Below, piece by piece: positions 1 to 12,500 of a stretch of DNA of 64,000 bases. Where the stretch lies: NCBI GenBank assembly GCA_963281255.1, contig OY725498.1:4464001-4528000 (forward strand), read 5' to 3'. Positions within the stretch are counted from its first letter, which is position 1. Each line of letters starts with the position of its first letter. Source of the stretch: Aphrocallistes beatrix. Its lineage: Eukaryota > Porifera > Hexactinellida > Sceptrulophora > Aphrocallistidae. Below the pieces are notes generated by a model, which saw only the letters and a program-made list of their open reading frames with translations, had not been told where the DNA came from and did no database searches. Both the position numbers and the translations under genes were made by a program.

Positions 1-3000
1 AGATGGAGATTGGTTTGTGCGAGTTTGGAAGGGAACAGGAGAAGTAGAAGGTGAGAGATCTAGTGTCTGTGTAGGTTGGATGTTATCCGGCGACTGACTC
101 GGTGTGTCGAATGTCGGAGACTGAGATGAGTTCGTAGAGGAAGAACGGAGTGAGTCGATTGTTACGGGCACTACCGTGTTACAGATTCCGGTGTCCACTA
201 AATCGCTGGAGACTTGGGAACGTTCTACGCTGTTTTCATCATCTAAGGAAACAAATGTATCTAGCGTTTTTGTGTCTGGAATCTGGGGAGTCAGTGGCTC
301 AGGCGAAGTGTCCGTGTATGGTTGAGAGGGAGGAATTTGAGATAAGGGAGGGTGTTCGGTGGGAGGTGCTGTCTCTAGAGTGGGCGACTCAGGCATGGAC
401 GTTTGAGGAGGTGAGTGGGACAACATTGGTGATTGTGTTCTTGGAGTGCTAGGATCAGGAGATTCAACCTGCATAGCTGTCGACTGGTTTGTAGGAGATT
501 CTGACTGCAAAATCGGGGAGTGACGTAGCGGAGGCGAAGTCTGCAGAATGGCTGAGTTAGGTGTAGGAGAATCCACCCTTGGAGACGAGTTAGGTGTAGG
601 GGAATCCACCCTTGGAGACGAGTTAGGTGTAGGGGAATCCACCCTTAGAGACGAGTTAGGTGTAGTGGAATCCACCCTTAGGGGAGAGTTAGGTGTAGGA
701 GAATCCACCCTTAGGGGAGAGTTAGGTGTAGGAGAATCCACCCTTAGGGGAGAGTTAGGTGTAGGGGAATCCACCCTTAGAGGAGAGTTAGGTGTAGGAG
801 AATCCACCCTTAAGGGAGAGTTAGGTGTAGGAGAATCCACCCTTAGGGGAGAGTTAGGTGTAGGAGAATCCACCCTTAGGGGAGAGTTAGGTGTAGGAGA
901 ATCCACCCTTAGGGGAGAGTTAGGTGTAGGAGAATCCACCCTTAGGGGAGAGTTAGGTGTAGGAGAATCCACCCTTAGGGGAGAGTTAGGTGTAGGAGAA
1001 TCCACCCTTAGGGGAGAGTTAGATGTTGGAGAATCCACCCTTAGGGGAGAGTTAGGTGTAGGAGAATCCACCCTTAGGGGAGAGTTAGGTGTAGGGGAAT
1101 CCACCCTTAGAGGAGAGTTAGGTGTAGGAGAATCCACCCTTAAGGGAGAGTTAGGTGTAGGAGAATCCACCCTTAGGGGAGAGTTAGGTGTAGGAGAATC
1201 CACCCTTAGGGGAGAGTTAGGTGTAGGGGAATCCACCCTTAGAGGAGAGTTAGGTGTAGGAGAATCCACCCTTAAGGGAGAGTTAGGTGTAGGAGAATCC
1301 ACCCTTAGGGGAGAGTTAGGTGTAGGAGAATCCACCCTTAGGGGAGAGTTAGGTGTAGGAGAATCCACCCTTAGGGGAGAGTTAGGTGTAGGAGAATCCA
1401 CCCTTAGGGGAGAGTTAGGTGTAGGAGAATCCACCCTTAGGGGAGAGTTAGATGTTGGAGAATCCACCCTTAGGGGAGAGTTAGGTGTAGGAGAATCCAC
1501 CCTTAGGGGAGAGTTAGGTATAGGAGAATTCACCCTTAGGGGAGAGTTAGGTGTAAGGGAATCCACTCTTGAAGGATGTTCATTCGAACCTGTTAGAACG
1601 TGTGTGGTGGGTTGAGGAGATAGGGATGAGAGGTGTAATTGAGGTAAACCTGCTAATTAAATTGTTCGCATACATAATGGCGTGGCTGAGATGTACAATA
1701 AATGAATAAAACTTCAGAAGTTACCTGGATACACCTGCTCAATAGAATCTTCAGATGGAGTGCCTGATGCAGTGGAATCTAAATCCGGGTTTAGAGCACG
1801 CATAGTCTCAACCTTAATGGCAGCTTTCACCAATTCCTGCACTTGTCCACCTAAAAAGTGTTGAGATTTTAAAAGATTTCGAATGCAGTTGAAATCGGGT
1901 TTTTTGTCATCAATCTTTGCATAAATTGTTTTATTCATAGTAATTTCAATAGTAATTTCATCGGATTTTTAGTCGCCTAGAAAGTGTAATCAAATGGACA
2001 AAAAAAACCCGATTTCGACTGTACTCGCTTCAGGTCATAATCTAGACTTACCAGTGAATATATTTTGGTGAGGAAATTCTACCTGAATAGAAGCATAGAA
2101 TTTATTCATTACGTGCTTCACATGGTTTCTCCACTCGTCTCCATCTGATTCATCTCGACTCCCCAACTCGCGGTTTCTCTCACCTAATGTCTGAATTTCA
2201 CCCATCAATCCTTTCTCTGATTCTTCCAATGTTCTCACACAACTCTTCAATTCATTCTCACTTCGAGTTAACTCTTCTATCATCGAATTCTGTTTCTCAA
2301 TCAATTCTTGTGAGCTAGTCTCGCGGATTTTCACACCTTCAAATTCATCTAACTCTTCTAGAACTCGATTATTCTCCTTTTGAAGGTTCGAGTTTTCGAT
2401 AGATAGATTTGTCACCTTCCTTTCTAACCTTTGAACTTGAGATTTCAACCTCAGTTCATTGCTTTCCAGTTCTTCAATCTTTTCCTCGAAAGTTGACGCA
2501 TTATTCGAAATTTCAAGTTGCATTTTCCGTTTCCAATTCGCTTCAATTTTGGTTATTTCAACTTGACTGGGTCCAGTAGACTGCTGTAACTGAATTTTCA
2601 ACAAACTCAATTCCTCCTCATGGCCCCTTTTCAACTCCTCCATCTCTCTAACAAGTTTACTCTTCTCATTTTGCTGTTTTCGACGTCGGTCTTCGATAGT
2701 AGAAGTTATCACATCTCTCTCAGCTTTAACTTCTCCCATTTCTTCCTCCACTTTGCTCAGGTTAGATTGAACTCGCTTTTTGGATTGCCTCTCAGTTCGT
2801 ATATTTTCTCTTAACTCTTCAATCGTCTCTTTTAAGTCGTTAGTTTCTCTCTGGGTAGATTGGCGCGCGTTTTTCTCTCTCCCCACTTCACGTTGTAACT
2901 TCTCTATTTCGTTCTTTAATTCTTCAATTTCCCCTTCTTTCTCGCGGAATTTCGTACGTGCGACGTTCATTTTCTGAGTGAGTAGCTCATTTCTCTTCTT

Positions 3001-3755
3001 CATCTCATTCACATCATTTTCAGTCTCTCCAAACTCAAAGTTCCTAGATTCCAACTTCCGTTTAGCTACTTCTGCTTTTGCTTTTAAAGAAGAATTTTCT
3101 TCCTGTAATCTACGTACATAGTTACATTAAAAAACAACTGGAATGTGAATAAATTAATTTATAGGTAATATCTGTTGGACCTGATAATTTGAGAGCTGTT
3201 AGCAGAAGAGAGAGAGTGCAGTGAGTCAGATCTCTGCTCCATCATATGCTGGGATTGCTCGACGTAGCGCTGATTGCTCTCCATCAGCTGTCTAACTTTG
3301 TGATTCAGAGACTCTATTCGCGTATCTCGATCCAATAGCTCCTGTTTCAGAGATCTACTCTCCTCTACAACCTAAAATAACCAGATTGTTAGACACACAT
3401 TTTTCTAATAAAAAAAATTGAATTAATTTCCAAATACCTTATTTATACTGGACAGTACAATGTTAGGGTCTATGATGGAGGTAGTGTCAGGTTTCGCGAC
3501 AGGAACCACTGCATTAGAAGGCGATTCTTTTATGGAATCAACCTTCTTCAACACCTCATCTAGCTTCATATCAATCTTACTCATCCCTACTTTCGTATCA
3601 GCGATCATCTGTGAGAACTCTAACAAGTCAGAATTGGTGGTCGAGGGAGCTGGCTGCATTGCTGGAGGCTGTTGCGCGATTATTGGCATCCCTGTCTGCA
3701 GCGTCATCCCTGGTACAGGGTAACCAGGTACCCCGATAGGAAAGTTGCTTATCAT
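1..3755 (-). CDS. FKBP15: FKBP15-like (WAFL) coiled-coil protein, 3' part, runs off the left edge
   Basis: Exons read on the minus strand: 3755-3438, 3371-3181, 3109-2052, 1850-1725, then 1652 (or 1649, a TAG-CAG tandem acceptor) to beyond base 1. Phases 0, 2, 1, 1 agree at every junction. Exon 3755-3438 has a Pro/Met/Gln-rich stretch and then a helical segment. The next encodes NQRYVEQSQHMMEQR, close to the vertebrate FKBP15 coiled-coil segment. Exon 3109-2052 is a long Glu/Lys/Arg-rich coiled coil ending in a VKHVMNKFYASIQVEF segment that also resembles FKBP15. The last exon is a Ser/Pro-rich disordered tail carrying the 33-bp repeats. FKBP15 family proteins act in actin-linked early endosome transport. 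No PPIase domain is seen: only about 475 bp separate this gene from FEM1, so the FKBP part is lost or lies beyond a nested FEM1. ATG at 3755 abuts a possible acceptor, so the true start is uncertain. Confidence 0.75.
554..1576 (-). repeat. 31-copy 33-bp coding tandem repeat (11-residue unit)
   Basis: Thirty-one consecutive 33-bp units with no length change between the first and last unit starts (554 and 1544). On the minus strand the unit reads LRVDSPTPNSP, continuous with unique coding sequence on both sides and with no stop from 1656 down to base 1. The plus strand is also open over 548-1615 (unit ELGVGESTLRG) but opens and closes around the repeat, so it is treated as a shadow. Variants recur at whole-unit spacing: an AAGG variant at 811, 1141 and 1273, and a GATGTTGG variant at 1021 and 1450 (13 units apart). 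This points to expansion by multi-unit duplication. Each unit has Ser-Pro and Thr-Pro sites. Confidence 0.9.
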
Positions 3756-4230
3756 CTATGCGGAGTTAAATACGCACTTGAACAGTTATATACACATATA
3801 TAGTATAGTATGAATAGTTTAGTTTATTTCATGCATATAGGAGTGTGGTTAGTTGGAAGCACATGTGAGAAATTACTATCGCGGGGTAGCTTAAGCATAT
3901 ATGGGGGTATGGAATTATATAATTGAACAGCAAACAATGGCGTTTTATTGAATTCACAAGTTTGCCCATATATGGAAATAGCTATTAGGAACATACAATG
4001 CCGTTCAAAGTGTATGGGGGAATTAGAGGACATTGCGTAGTTAAAAATACCTTTTTTTTTAACTTCCCTTCAATGCCCATATAAGGAAATATCTAAGTAA
4101 CCATTTATATAAATCAGATATAATAACCAGTGAATGAACCATTCCCCTGTACTCAAAGTTGAACACAATTGATGACTACATCTTACTACAAAAATCATAA
4201 AATTTAATCTACATTCTCAGTAAAATGTCT
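3756..4230. other. Spacer between FKBP15-like and FEM1 genes
   Basis: AT-rich spacer with no supported gene. It contains several near-palindromic CATATATGG-like words (for example around 3895 and 3967) and a poly-T run near 4052. The minus-strand ATTAAA at about 4203-4208 could serve as the FEM1 poly(A) signal. Confidence 0.5.
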
Positions 4231-6234
4231 TCACACCTTGATACAGTCATATCGCGGAATGTGGAGTTGAACGAATTCTTTAACTCGCTTTGGAATATCG
4301 GAGAAATCAATATCGTATTTGATCACAGCTAGAGATGAGAGCGTTTTTAAAGATTTCCCAATTCTCTCAAGTCTGTTCATGTAGGCTGTTACCTCAGGGC
4401 CACACTTGCATTCCTCAGCCATCAGATCATAGGCTGTTTTCCCTATAAAGTTAGCCAGAAAAGGGTACACACCCAGGTTGATTAGGGTGCGAATCGTCGT
4501 GAGATGACAGGTGTTAGCTATCGCCGTGTGGAGGAGAGAAAAACCGGTTTTATGATGCACTACATCTACGTCAGCACCACACTCAGCGAAGAGTTCAAGG
4601 TTTTCGACAGGAATGTATACGGAGATATCATTATTAGAAATGTTATGAGATAATTTGTTGATATTATGCAGGGAAGCGTGCATAATCGAGAGTGGAACAT
4701 TCCTCTTCACATCCAATACACTACGAGTCAATTCCTTCATTCGCTTAATGTCAACACTAACTCTCTCCTCGTGCGAGATTTCGAATTGGTCACAGGCAGA
4801 GATCCAAGCGGAGAAGAAGTAGGAGAGAACGTTGAGGAGATTATTCAGGTATGTGCTTCTCGTGTAAGGATTATTTAGTTCCAACACACCCCATTCTACG
4901 AACGGGTAAATCTCAGGGTAGAAATTATTATGAAACATGTCGATAAACGTGTCTAGAGATATGATCAAATCTAACGCAGCGTTAATCTCGAAACCGAAGC
5001 GAATCTTCTCATATTCAAAAGCTCTCAGCCAAAATTGCATACATCTCTGATAATCAACTCCAATGGGACTTTGTAAGAAGAAATCTCCACATACTCGCAA
5101 GTAGTGAGCAGTGTGGGGATGATTTGAACCGAAAAGACGTTCGAATACACACAAAGCCATGACCATAAGATGGAAACTCAAACTCCCGCGAAAGAATTTA
5201 GTGTCCTGTTTGTCGATCTGAATGAGTTCCAGAGCGGTACTGGGCTCACGTACGTTCTCATAGAGAGGAGTTACGGGGAGAACTGGGGAAGGAATGCCAG
5301 ATTTTAAACGCACACATTCCGCTCGACGCCAGTAGTTCTTGACACCGTTCAAGTTCTCTTCAATAGCAAACACTGCACCGAGAATTTTGTAAGAATCCAC
5401 CAGCTCACCAACACACACGTCACAATTATCCAGCAAGAGTTTAAAGTTGCCCACTTTGCGATATGCAGCGCTCAAAATGAGCGGTGTAAACCCGAAATAA
5501 TCCGGTTTATTCTTAGCTCCGGCCTGCAGTAATAACTTGACCACATTCTCATTCGCAACTTCCACCGTGATATGTAGTGCTGTGTCACCTTGTGAGGTCG
5601 CCTGGTCTATTTTAGCCCCCACCTCCAAGAGGTACTCAACGACGTTCTCCTTGCCCATAGCTGCGCCGATCATGAGTGGACTCTGGTCGCAGTCATTTAC
5701 AGCATGGAGATTCGCCCCATTCGAAACGAGATACCGACAGATGTCGATGTGTCCATCATAAGAAGCACAGCGTAGAGGTGTTGATCCACTGAGTGAACCG
5801 TGTTCGATATCGGCGCCTAAATCAACCAATTTTAGCACCATATCCTGTCTATTCAGTGCCGCTGCAATCCATAGTGCAGGTGCTCCCTCAACACGAGAAT
5901 TCTCGTCCTTTTCATCGATAACAACAGAACCTATCTTCTCCAAGTCAACAATGCCTTCCGGAAATGTTCTTCTGTCTAAAAGATAATTAAAAACCTTTGT
6001 AGACTTTTTAAAGACAGATAGTATGAGTGGTGTCATGTCGTCATAGTAAGAGTTGAGTAAGATTTTTAGGTAATCACGTGAGAGTGGTTGTATGAACGTT
6101 TTCAACAGTTTGGGGTCATCACTGATGCAAGATTTAAACACTATTGTTTTATAATTTTTGAACATATTTCGTTCTCCATAGTTCGACATGAATGGTACAT
6201 AATCTGTGTTTTCTGAATTGTCTGAAAAGTCCAT
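4231..6234 (-). CDS. FEM1: FEM1 family, ankyrin-repeat substrate receptor of CUL2 E3 ligase
   Basis: Uninterrupted ORF of 667 residues from ATG at 6234; the frame stays open a little further upstream without another ATG. Ankyrin repeats occupy roughly residues 120-275, with unit ends such as LVDLGADIEHG, LVSNGANLHA and LLQAGAKNKPD. Next comes the FEM1 helical region (LGAVFAIEENLNGVKNYWRRA; LFGSNHPHTAHYLRVCGD), then a second ankyrin pair near residues 550-620. The C-terminus (SLAVIKYDIDFSDIP...KEFVQLH) lines up with the end of animal FEM1 proteins. Human FEM1B is 627 residues, so this is full length. FEM1 proteins recruit substrates with C-terminal degrons to CUL2-RBX1 ligases. Single exon, head to head with PMS1. 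A possible 5'UTR intron acceptor lies near 6260. Which FEM1 paralogue it corresponds to is not resolved. Confidence 0.88.
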   Translation of the reverse strand: MDFSDNSENTDYVPFMSNYGERNMFKNYKTIVFKSCISDDPKLLKTFIQPLSRDYLKILLNSYYDDMTPLILSVFKKSTKVFNYLLDRRTFPEGIVDLEKIGSVVIDEKDENSRVEGAPALWIAAALNRQDMVLKLVDLGADIEHGSLSGSTPLRCASYDGHIDICRYLVSNGANLHAVNDCDQSPLMIGAAMGKENVVEYLLEVGAKIDQATSQGDTALHITVEVANENVVKLLLQAGAKNKPDYFGFTPLILSAAYRKVGNFKLLLDNCDVCVGELVDSYKILGAVFAIEENLNGVKNYWRRAECVRLKSGIPSPVLPVTPLYENVREPSTALELIQIDKQDTKFFRGSLSFHLMVMALCVFERLFGSNHPHTAHYLRVCGDFFLQSPIGVDYQRCMQFWLRAFEYEKIRFGFEINAALDLIISLDTFIDMFHNNFYPEIYPFVEWGVLELNNPYTRSTYLNNLLNVLSYFFSAWISACDQFEISHEERVSVDIKRMKELTRSVLDVKRNVPLSIMHASLHNINKLSHNISNNDISVYIPVENLELFAECGADVDVVHHKTGFSLLHTAIANTCHLTTIRTLINLGVYPFLANFIGKTAYDLMAEECKCGPEVTAYMNRLERIGKSLKTLSSLAVIKYDIDFSDIPKRVKEFVQLHIPRYDCIKV

Positions 6235-7095
6235 GTGGGTTGGGTCAAGCACCAAAACACTAAATCAAATAATGGAAAATTATATAATTTATATAGATTT
6301 GAATACATACATTGAATCCTTCCAATTGTATAAAGGAGTGTGATTAAATAAAAATATGAATGGCCATAAAACAGACTTTATTGTCATGTGAACCATTTTA
6401 TCACTATTCGAAAATCTATTCAGTCACACTTAGATAGAATTTTTTTAAACCCAGATCGTTTTCGAGGTAAGTGTCCTGGTTAACACTGAGTTTCATTTCC
6501 CAAACTATTTTGACACAAATATTTATTTAAATGTTTAACGGGATTTTTTTCAAATACAAGTACGTAATGACAATTCGTTATATGTAAATTAACCAAAACT
6601 TTGGGTAACTAAAGTGTGTATTATATAATTGAGGTAAAAAAAATTGCAACAAAAAGGGTTTTATACAAAACTAGAATCGTAACTAACAAAGTCAAGTCTG
6701 TATACCTAACCAAGATTAGTTTCTAATACTATTGTTCTTCATTTCTGGCTTCAAATCAGCTTCTATTGACACTGGTTCATATTTAGACATTGAATATCCA
6801 GCTAAGGTGCGGATTAGTGGTCACAATTATCGACAAAATCCAGTTCAATTTATGGATTGTTTGTAAGGCCTACTGACTGTAACAACTCAATCTACATGTT
6901 AAACTAGACTAGACATTTATACATATAAACACCATTGATAATGTTAAAATGAAGTAGACATAAGAGGTCGAAATAGGATTTATTCTTCACTCAAAATATA
7001 TATTTCCCATTGCTTCAATGTGGTGGTCACATGTTTAATCAATTAGGCATCCATCTACAGTATAGCTAGCTAGCACTTGCTAACCTATAATCATC
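6235..7095. other. Head-to-head spacer between FEM1 and PMS1
   Basis: 860 bp, AT-rich, no ORF of note on either strand. It separates two divergently transcribed genes, so it should contain both promoters. No TATA box or binding site can be assigned with confidence. Confidence 0.5.
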
Positions 7096-9282
7096 ATGAT
7101 TCATCTCCCCAAAGATACCATTCAACTCCTAACGAGCAGTCAGATCATAACATGCTCGAGTTCTCTAGTGAAGGAGTTGGTGGAGAATGCAATCGACGCA
7201 GGTGCCGAGCATGTTGATATTAGCTTGGAGAAATTCGGTCTCGACAGAGTCGAGGTAGTTGATAATGGAAATGGCATCCCGAAATGCGAAATTTCACAAG
7301 TTTGTCAGAGATACTGCACGACGAAATTGACAAAATATGAAGATTTAGCTGTTGTGAATAGTTATGGTTTTAGAGGCGAAGCATTGCATTCCATTTGTAC
7401 AGTGGCCAACTTGGAAATATCAACGTGTACACCTTCCCAAGAGTTGGCAGAGAAACATATTTTCGATGGAGACGGGAATTTAGTGTCGTCTCATCCCATT
7501 TCTATGAACCAAGGTACAAGAATTCTAATCACTAACTTGTTTTATAACGTTCCCGTTCGTAAACAAGTGTATTCATCCCCGAAAAAAGGCAAAGAGGAGA
7601 TTAAAAACATTACAAATATTCTGCATTCCTATAAGATAGCACATCCCAGCATCCGTTTCACGCTCAAACATGATAAACGCGTTCTGTTACAACTACCCAA
7701 GGCTGATGATATAGGTTCTGCTGTCACACTTATCTATGGCAGTACAACGTTAAACTCGCTAAATCATACTTGCGTCAATCGTGAACACTTTTCATTGAAC
7801 GGGTATATCCCTTGTTCTGGGAAGCAACCATCTACTGTATCACGTTCGAACAATGAATTGTCAAAGCTTATAGTTAACAAGAGACCAGCTGATGGACCAA
7901 AGATCAACTCATTCTTCAGAAAATTCTTTATTGACAAATTAGACCTCCCTTCGCGACTACACCCAATCTACTTCCTCCATCTAAACATTCCACAGGACAA
8001 ACTAGATATCAATGTCTCGGCAGATAAGGGCATGGTAATGCTGCATGATGAATCCTCCATCATAGAATGTATAAAAGAAGAATGGGAGATTGTCTATGCA
8101 CCAAACAAGGCAGTGTCTGAAACAGCTGATCGTGATATCGCGAATCGTTTGGAACTGTTGAGTCATAGTGATTGTGGCGATGACGTAGCAATTTCGAGTG
8201 CGAGAGATGTTCTACTTGACACAAACGGGAGGGAACTTGCAGATGAAATACCTGGCCATAATGATGACTCAAACGTGTTGTCGGGAGGTAATTTCCTTTA
8301 AATATACGTACATTTAAATGTGAGATTCAATAATGTTTGTATTAAATTTGATTTGTTTGTAGATGATTTGAATTGTGAGAATAATAGTGAAGTTAGTTCT
8401 ACGAAAGAAATCGGATCTTTAAATAATTTTCTTAAACCTGCCACTATCACATCCCCGAGGAAATCAGAAGAGAGAAAGACTAAGCGGCCTGTCACAACTC
8501 CGAAGCAAGCCACCTCTTCCAAAAAACGTAAAGCACCCCAATCACCAAAATCCTCTTCCAACCAAACCATTTGTTTCAAGCGCCCACATCCTGATCAAAT
8601 GGTGACGTCACCATCTATAGTTTCAATCCGGGAGAATGTTTCCAAGGCCACAGACCTGAAATCTCCCATTCCAGTGCCAGCAATGCCTCCATCCCTCATA
8701 GGCTGTGTTGAAGAGAATACGTTTATATTCTACGTCACGCCTAGTCTTTACATTGGGAACACTCATTTGCTTCAAGAACAGTCAGCATTCAATACACTAC
8801 TATCTACACACCAGTTAGAAGCTTGTTCCCTTGACTCACCACTAGTTATACCGGACAACAAGCTAACCATGGATTTAAAACTGCAAATTGAGAAGTTGCA
8901 ACGCGAATTGATTGGATCTGAATCGATGTATCGTATTACAGAAGAGAGTGTAGTTAAAAACGGGTTTGATGTTAGAGTTAGTTTGATTGCAGATAATAAA
9001 GTGGAGAGAGTTGAAATAATTGGTCTAGCTAGTCTGTATGAAGGAGACGGAGTTCATAATTTAGTCAATTTACTTAATGAAATGAAGGGTAAAGAATCCA
9101 ACTCTGTTTTCCGTACAGAAATAGTACAAGAACATTTGAAGATGGAAGCTAAGCGTTTGTCACAAGGAACGCCAGTTGTTTCTAAGCTTTTGCAGCAAAC
9201 ACTTTGTAGCGAATGGGAAGCAGAGAAAGTAGACGGGAGAGTACGCTACACTGAATGGTACAAATACTTCAAAACACTTTAG
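7096..9282 (+). CDS. PMS1: PMS1-like MutL mismatch repair protein
   Basis: Two exons, 7096-8287 and 8363-9282, join in phase 1 to give 703 residues. The N-terminus carries the GHKL ATPase motifs of MutL proteins: ELVENAIDAGA near residues 27-37, VVDNGNGIP near 55-63, YGFRGEALHSI near 93-103 and QGTRILITNLFYNVPVRK near 137-154. The opening (LPKDTIQLLTSSQIIT) is closer to PMS1 than to MLH1, PMS2 or MLH3. After a basic, Ser/Lys-rich linker there is a C-terminal region (about residues 535-703) expected to dimerise with MLH1. No HMG box is visible, and the protein is shorter than human PMS1 (932 residues). It would act in the nucleus as the MutL-beta subunit. The endonuclease motif DQHA(X)2E(X)4E was not seen, as expected for PMS1. 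Confidence 0.85.
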
Positions 9283-9559
9283 CATTCTAATGTTAGAGTT
9301 TAATTAATTTTTTACCTTTCACACCTAACACTGAATTAGACCTAATAATTAGTCTCATTAATGTTAACCTTTGTTTGGATATCCCTAATTACTTGAGTGT
9401 TCGGGTAACACACGAATTCAATGCACCATTATTACTTAGTACGTATGGTAGTGGAAGTTGTTGACTGTTTGTCACTCTTCACTCTTTGTCTGAGAACGAG
9501 TTAAATACCAGTTATGTTGGGAACAGGCACATTTGAAGCTTTTTGTTCGCTTTACTGAA

Positions 9560-12500
9560 ATGTATGCTTTTATTCTATTCGCTTGCTTGCTCCAGATTTC
9601 ATTGCAATTAGGTAATTTGCTAGAAATTTTGTTTAACATTCGCGCGATGATATTTCACCTTCTCGCCACTTTTAGATTACATACAAGTGCAATGGGGAAG
9701 AAACGAAGTATTCTTATCCACAGGGCAATCACTGCAATTGCAAGTTTCTACAGTCGATATCACACTAAACTGTTCCTATCCTGAAGACCTTGCGATGTGG
9801 ACTTACTCCATGAAAAGTGACCGGGTACGGGAGAATGGGAATAAGACCCTCTCCATCAGTATATTCAGGCTCGCAGAGAGTGGGAGTTACACCTGTCAGA
9901 ATACAGAAACACAACAGTCTATGACTATAGAATTGCTGGCTGCAGGTAAATATGAAATTCCATGCAAGAATATGAAATTCTTATTAACATTTTTCTTCCG
10001 TTGTTAGGTACTGGCTTATTCCACATTGACTCAAGTGGTAATGACTTGAGTTTAGCTAGCGGATCTGCTGCAATTGTAACGATTGGGGATGAGAAGGCGT
10101 TCATTTGCCTCAGTTCACTCAACCAGTCTAACTCTGCAGTTTGGTACTTCCCAAACGGATCACAAATTGATAACAAAGTAACTTCACTATCAATGATGGT
10201 TAATGGAGTATTTGTGTTTGATGCCATATCAGACCGAGGCGTGTACCGACTTGAGTTAAATGGTGCGTTTAGCACTAGTATTGCAGGATTGTATCAGTGC
10301 CGAGTTAAGAATAGTTTTTCAGAGGAAGAAATTCAAGATTTATATCTCTATCCAAATGGAACAGGTAAGATAATGAAATAAATCGATTTTTTTTTTTCTT
10401 GTATTTCATGTTTGTTTGTATGTAGGATATATTACTATGGAATATGGAGACATTTCGACTCAGATAGTGAACAATACATTTTACATTCCAATTGGTACAA
10501 CAGAAGTTAGTTTAACCTGCAACAATTCGAATTCAACTTGGCAATCCCCAGTATCCGAGTTTATATCTTCTCAATCGATTGGAGAGTCTCACACTCGGTT
10601 GCGAATATCTCTCTTCACACTAGGAGAGATTGGGGCGTATCAGTGTATCGGGAGTCAGACTGTATATGTGGTGCTCAGGACTAATGGTAAGTAAATATTT
10701 TAATTCAAATAATTTGTACAAAAGATCTGAAATTTAATTTGGAGAGTTTGTTTAGGCTCTGCAATCGCTGCTATTTCACAAGGCATTACGGAAAAGCTCA
10801 CTGGGCATGAAGTACTGACTTATACTGAAGATAAACTTAAAGTATTGTGTTTATCTGCTAATGGAATCGGTGTGTGGTATCATCCCTTTTTGGGTAGGAT
10901 AGACTCAGACATTGTAGGAGAAGACGGAAGTATCAGAATAAATCAGAATGTTAGTAGAGGTGTTAATACATTAGTGTTTGGAGGCGAATTATCAACAGAA
11001 AATGAAGGCGTATATCGCTGCGAAACATCTAATCAACAAGGACTCCTTTCAGTTGGAATATACAATGGAATAGGTATGGATAAATGCTACATAGACACGT
11101 AATAGTGTAACTTGCTAGATAAACAACAAGTATTACTATAGAAGAGTCTATCCATTGTATAGACTACAGAGCAATTGATACTGTACTATAACTAGTTGAA
11201 ATTAGCTGATTCAATATACTAACTTGTATTTTGTGATGATACATAAGGAAAACTAATCAACTCTACATTCCACGAAATTTTCCTATATAATGCTCTCCAA
11301 AATATTTGCACCCCAGCACACGTATAAAGTCTGTACTGTCTGTTTTCTCATCATGATGGGTTACGGTGTGTATGGCTCCGTTCTAACATCCAGAGGCATA
11401 TCAGATGCTGCCGAGAGGTTGCGAACGAAGGAACAGGTTGCCGTGAAGTACAGATAGATGCGTGTTGTATGCAGCTCTACTCCTTGTTACATGTACTTTG
11501 TGTCTGTATGCTACTAATTATAAGCTAGATTAATCATGTACAGTGATTAGTATGAATAGTACACGAATGTTCTGAAATGTTTTATGAAAGTGGGATGGGG
11601 TAAAGTATTATACCAATTTATTTATTTTATTCTATAGATTTCATAACGGTAGAGAGCTATCCATACAGGTACCAGGTTTATAACGGCCAATTTCTTGCTC
11701 TTACCCCAGCTACAGAATATATTGTACTGTCATGTCCCTACCCAAATGCTGTGTGGTCACTGCCTGCGAATTCTAACACTAGTACCTGTACACTCTCAGA
11801 TGGTAAAGTATACATCAGCCCGTTTAACACAGAAACTGAGGGAGTTTATAACTGTACAAACACGAGTATCACCATCTTGCAAGGTATAACAACACTTTTC
11901 ATACAACATACTATCCTGTTATAGTAATATTTATTTGATATTATACATCCATAGCTACACAGCAATTGGTTATAACAGTGAACGGTGAATTATACAATCA
12001 ATCCTCGGTTACTATCGACTCATGCACACTCCCATCCAACATATCTTGCTCTCTAACTGGATCGCTTAATAATCCCACGACTCCTCTCAAATGGTACAAC
12101 TCTATTTCTCGTGAGGTTGGAAACGCGACTATTGACACCTCAGGATTGCGAGCAGAAGATTCAGGTGTATATGTGTGTACAACAGATACTCTAGGCTACA
12201 CTGTGACTGCTGATTTAGAAATTCGAATCATTGAAGGTAAGGTATTGTAAGGATTTAATTAATTACCTGTATATCAATACGTTATACAATTCCCTATCCA
12301 GCAAACTACATACAGTTGGAGTACAATTCTAAAACAGTTCCACTCGTTGATGGACAAATGATTGACATTGACCTGCTCTCGCTTGCGGTTTCTCTCACCT
12401 GTATAGGGTCACTCCCTTACTGGTCTAAATACCCAGCATCAAATTATACTCGAACAGACTCCTCAAGACTAGTAATTGATATAATCACTCTGAGCTCAAT

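Noticed and set aside
554..1576. CRISPR-like array
   Set aside because: Units are contiguous with no spacers, and the context is eukaryotic coding sequence.
548..1615. Plus-strand 355-residue ORF of ELGVGESTLRG repeats as a gene
   Set aside because: It starts and stops at the edges of the tandem array. The minus frame continues through unique sequence to base 1 and connects in phase to FKBP15-like exons.
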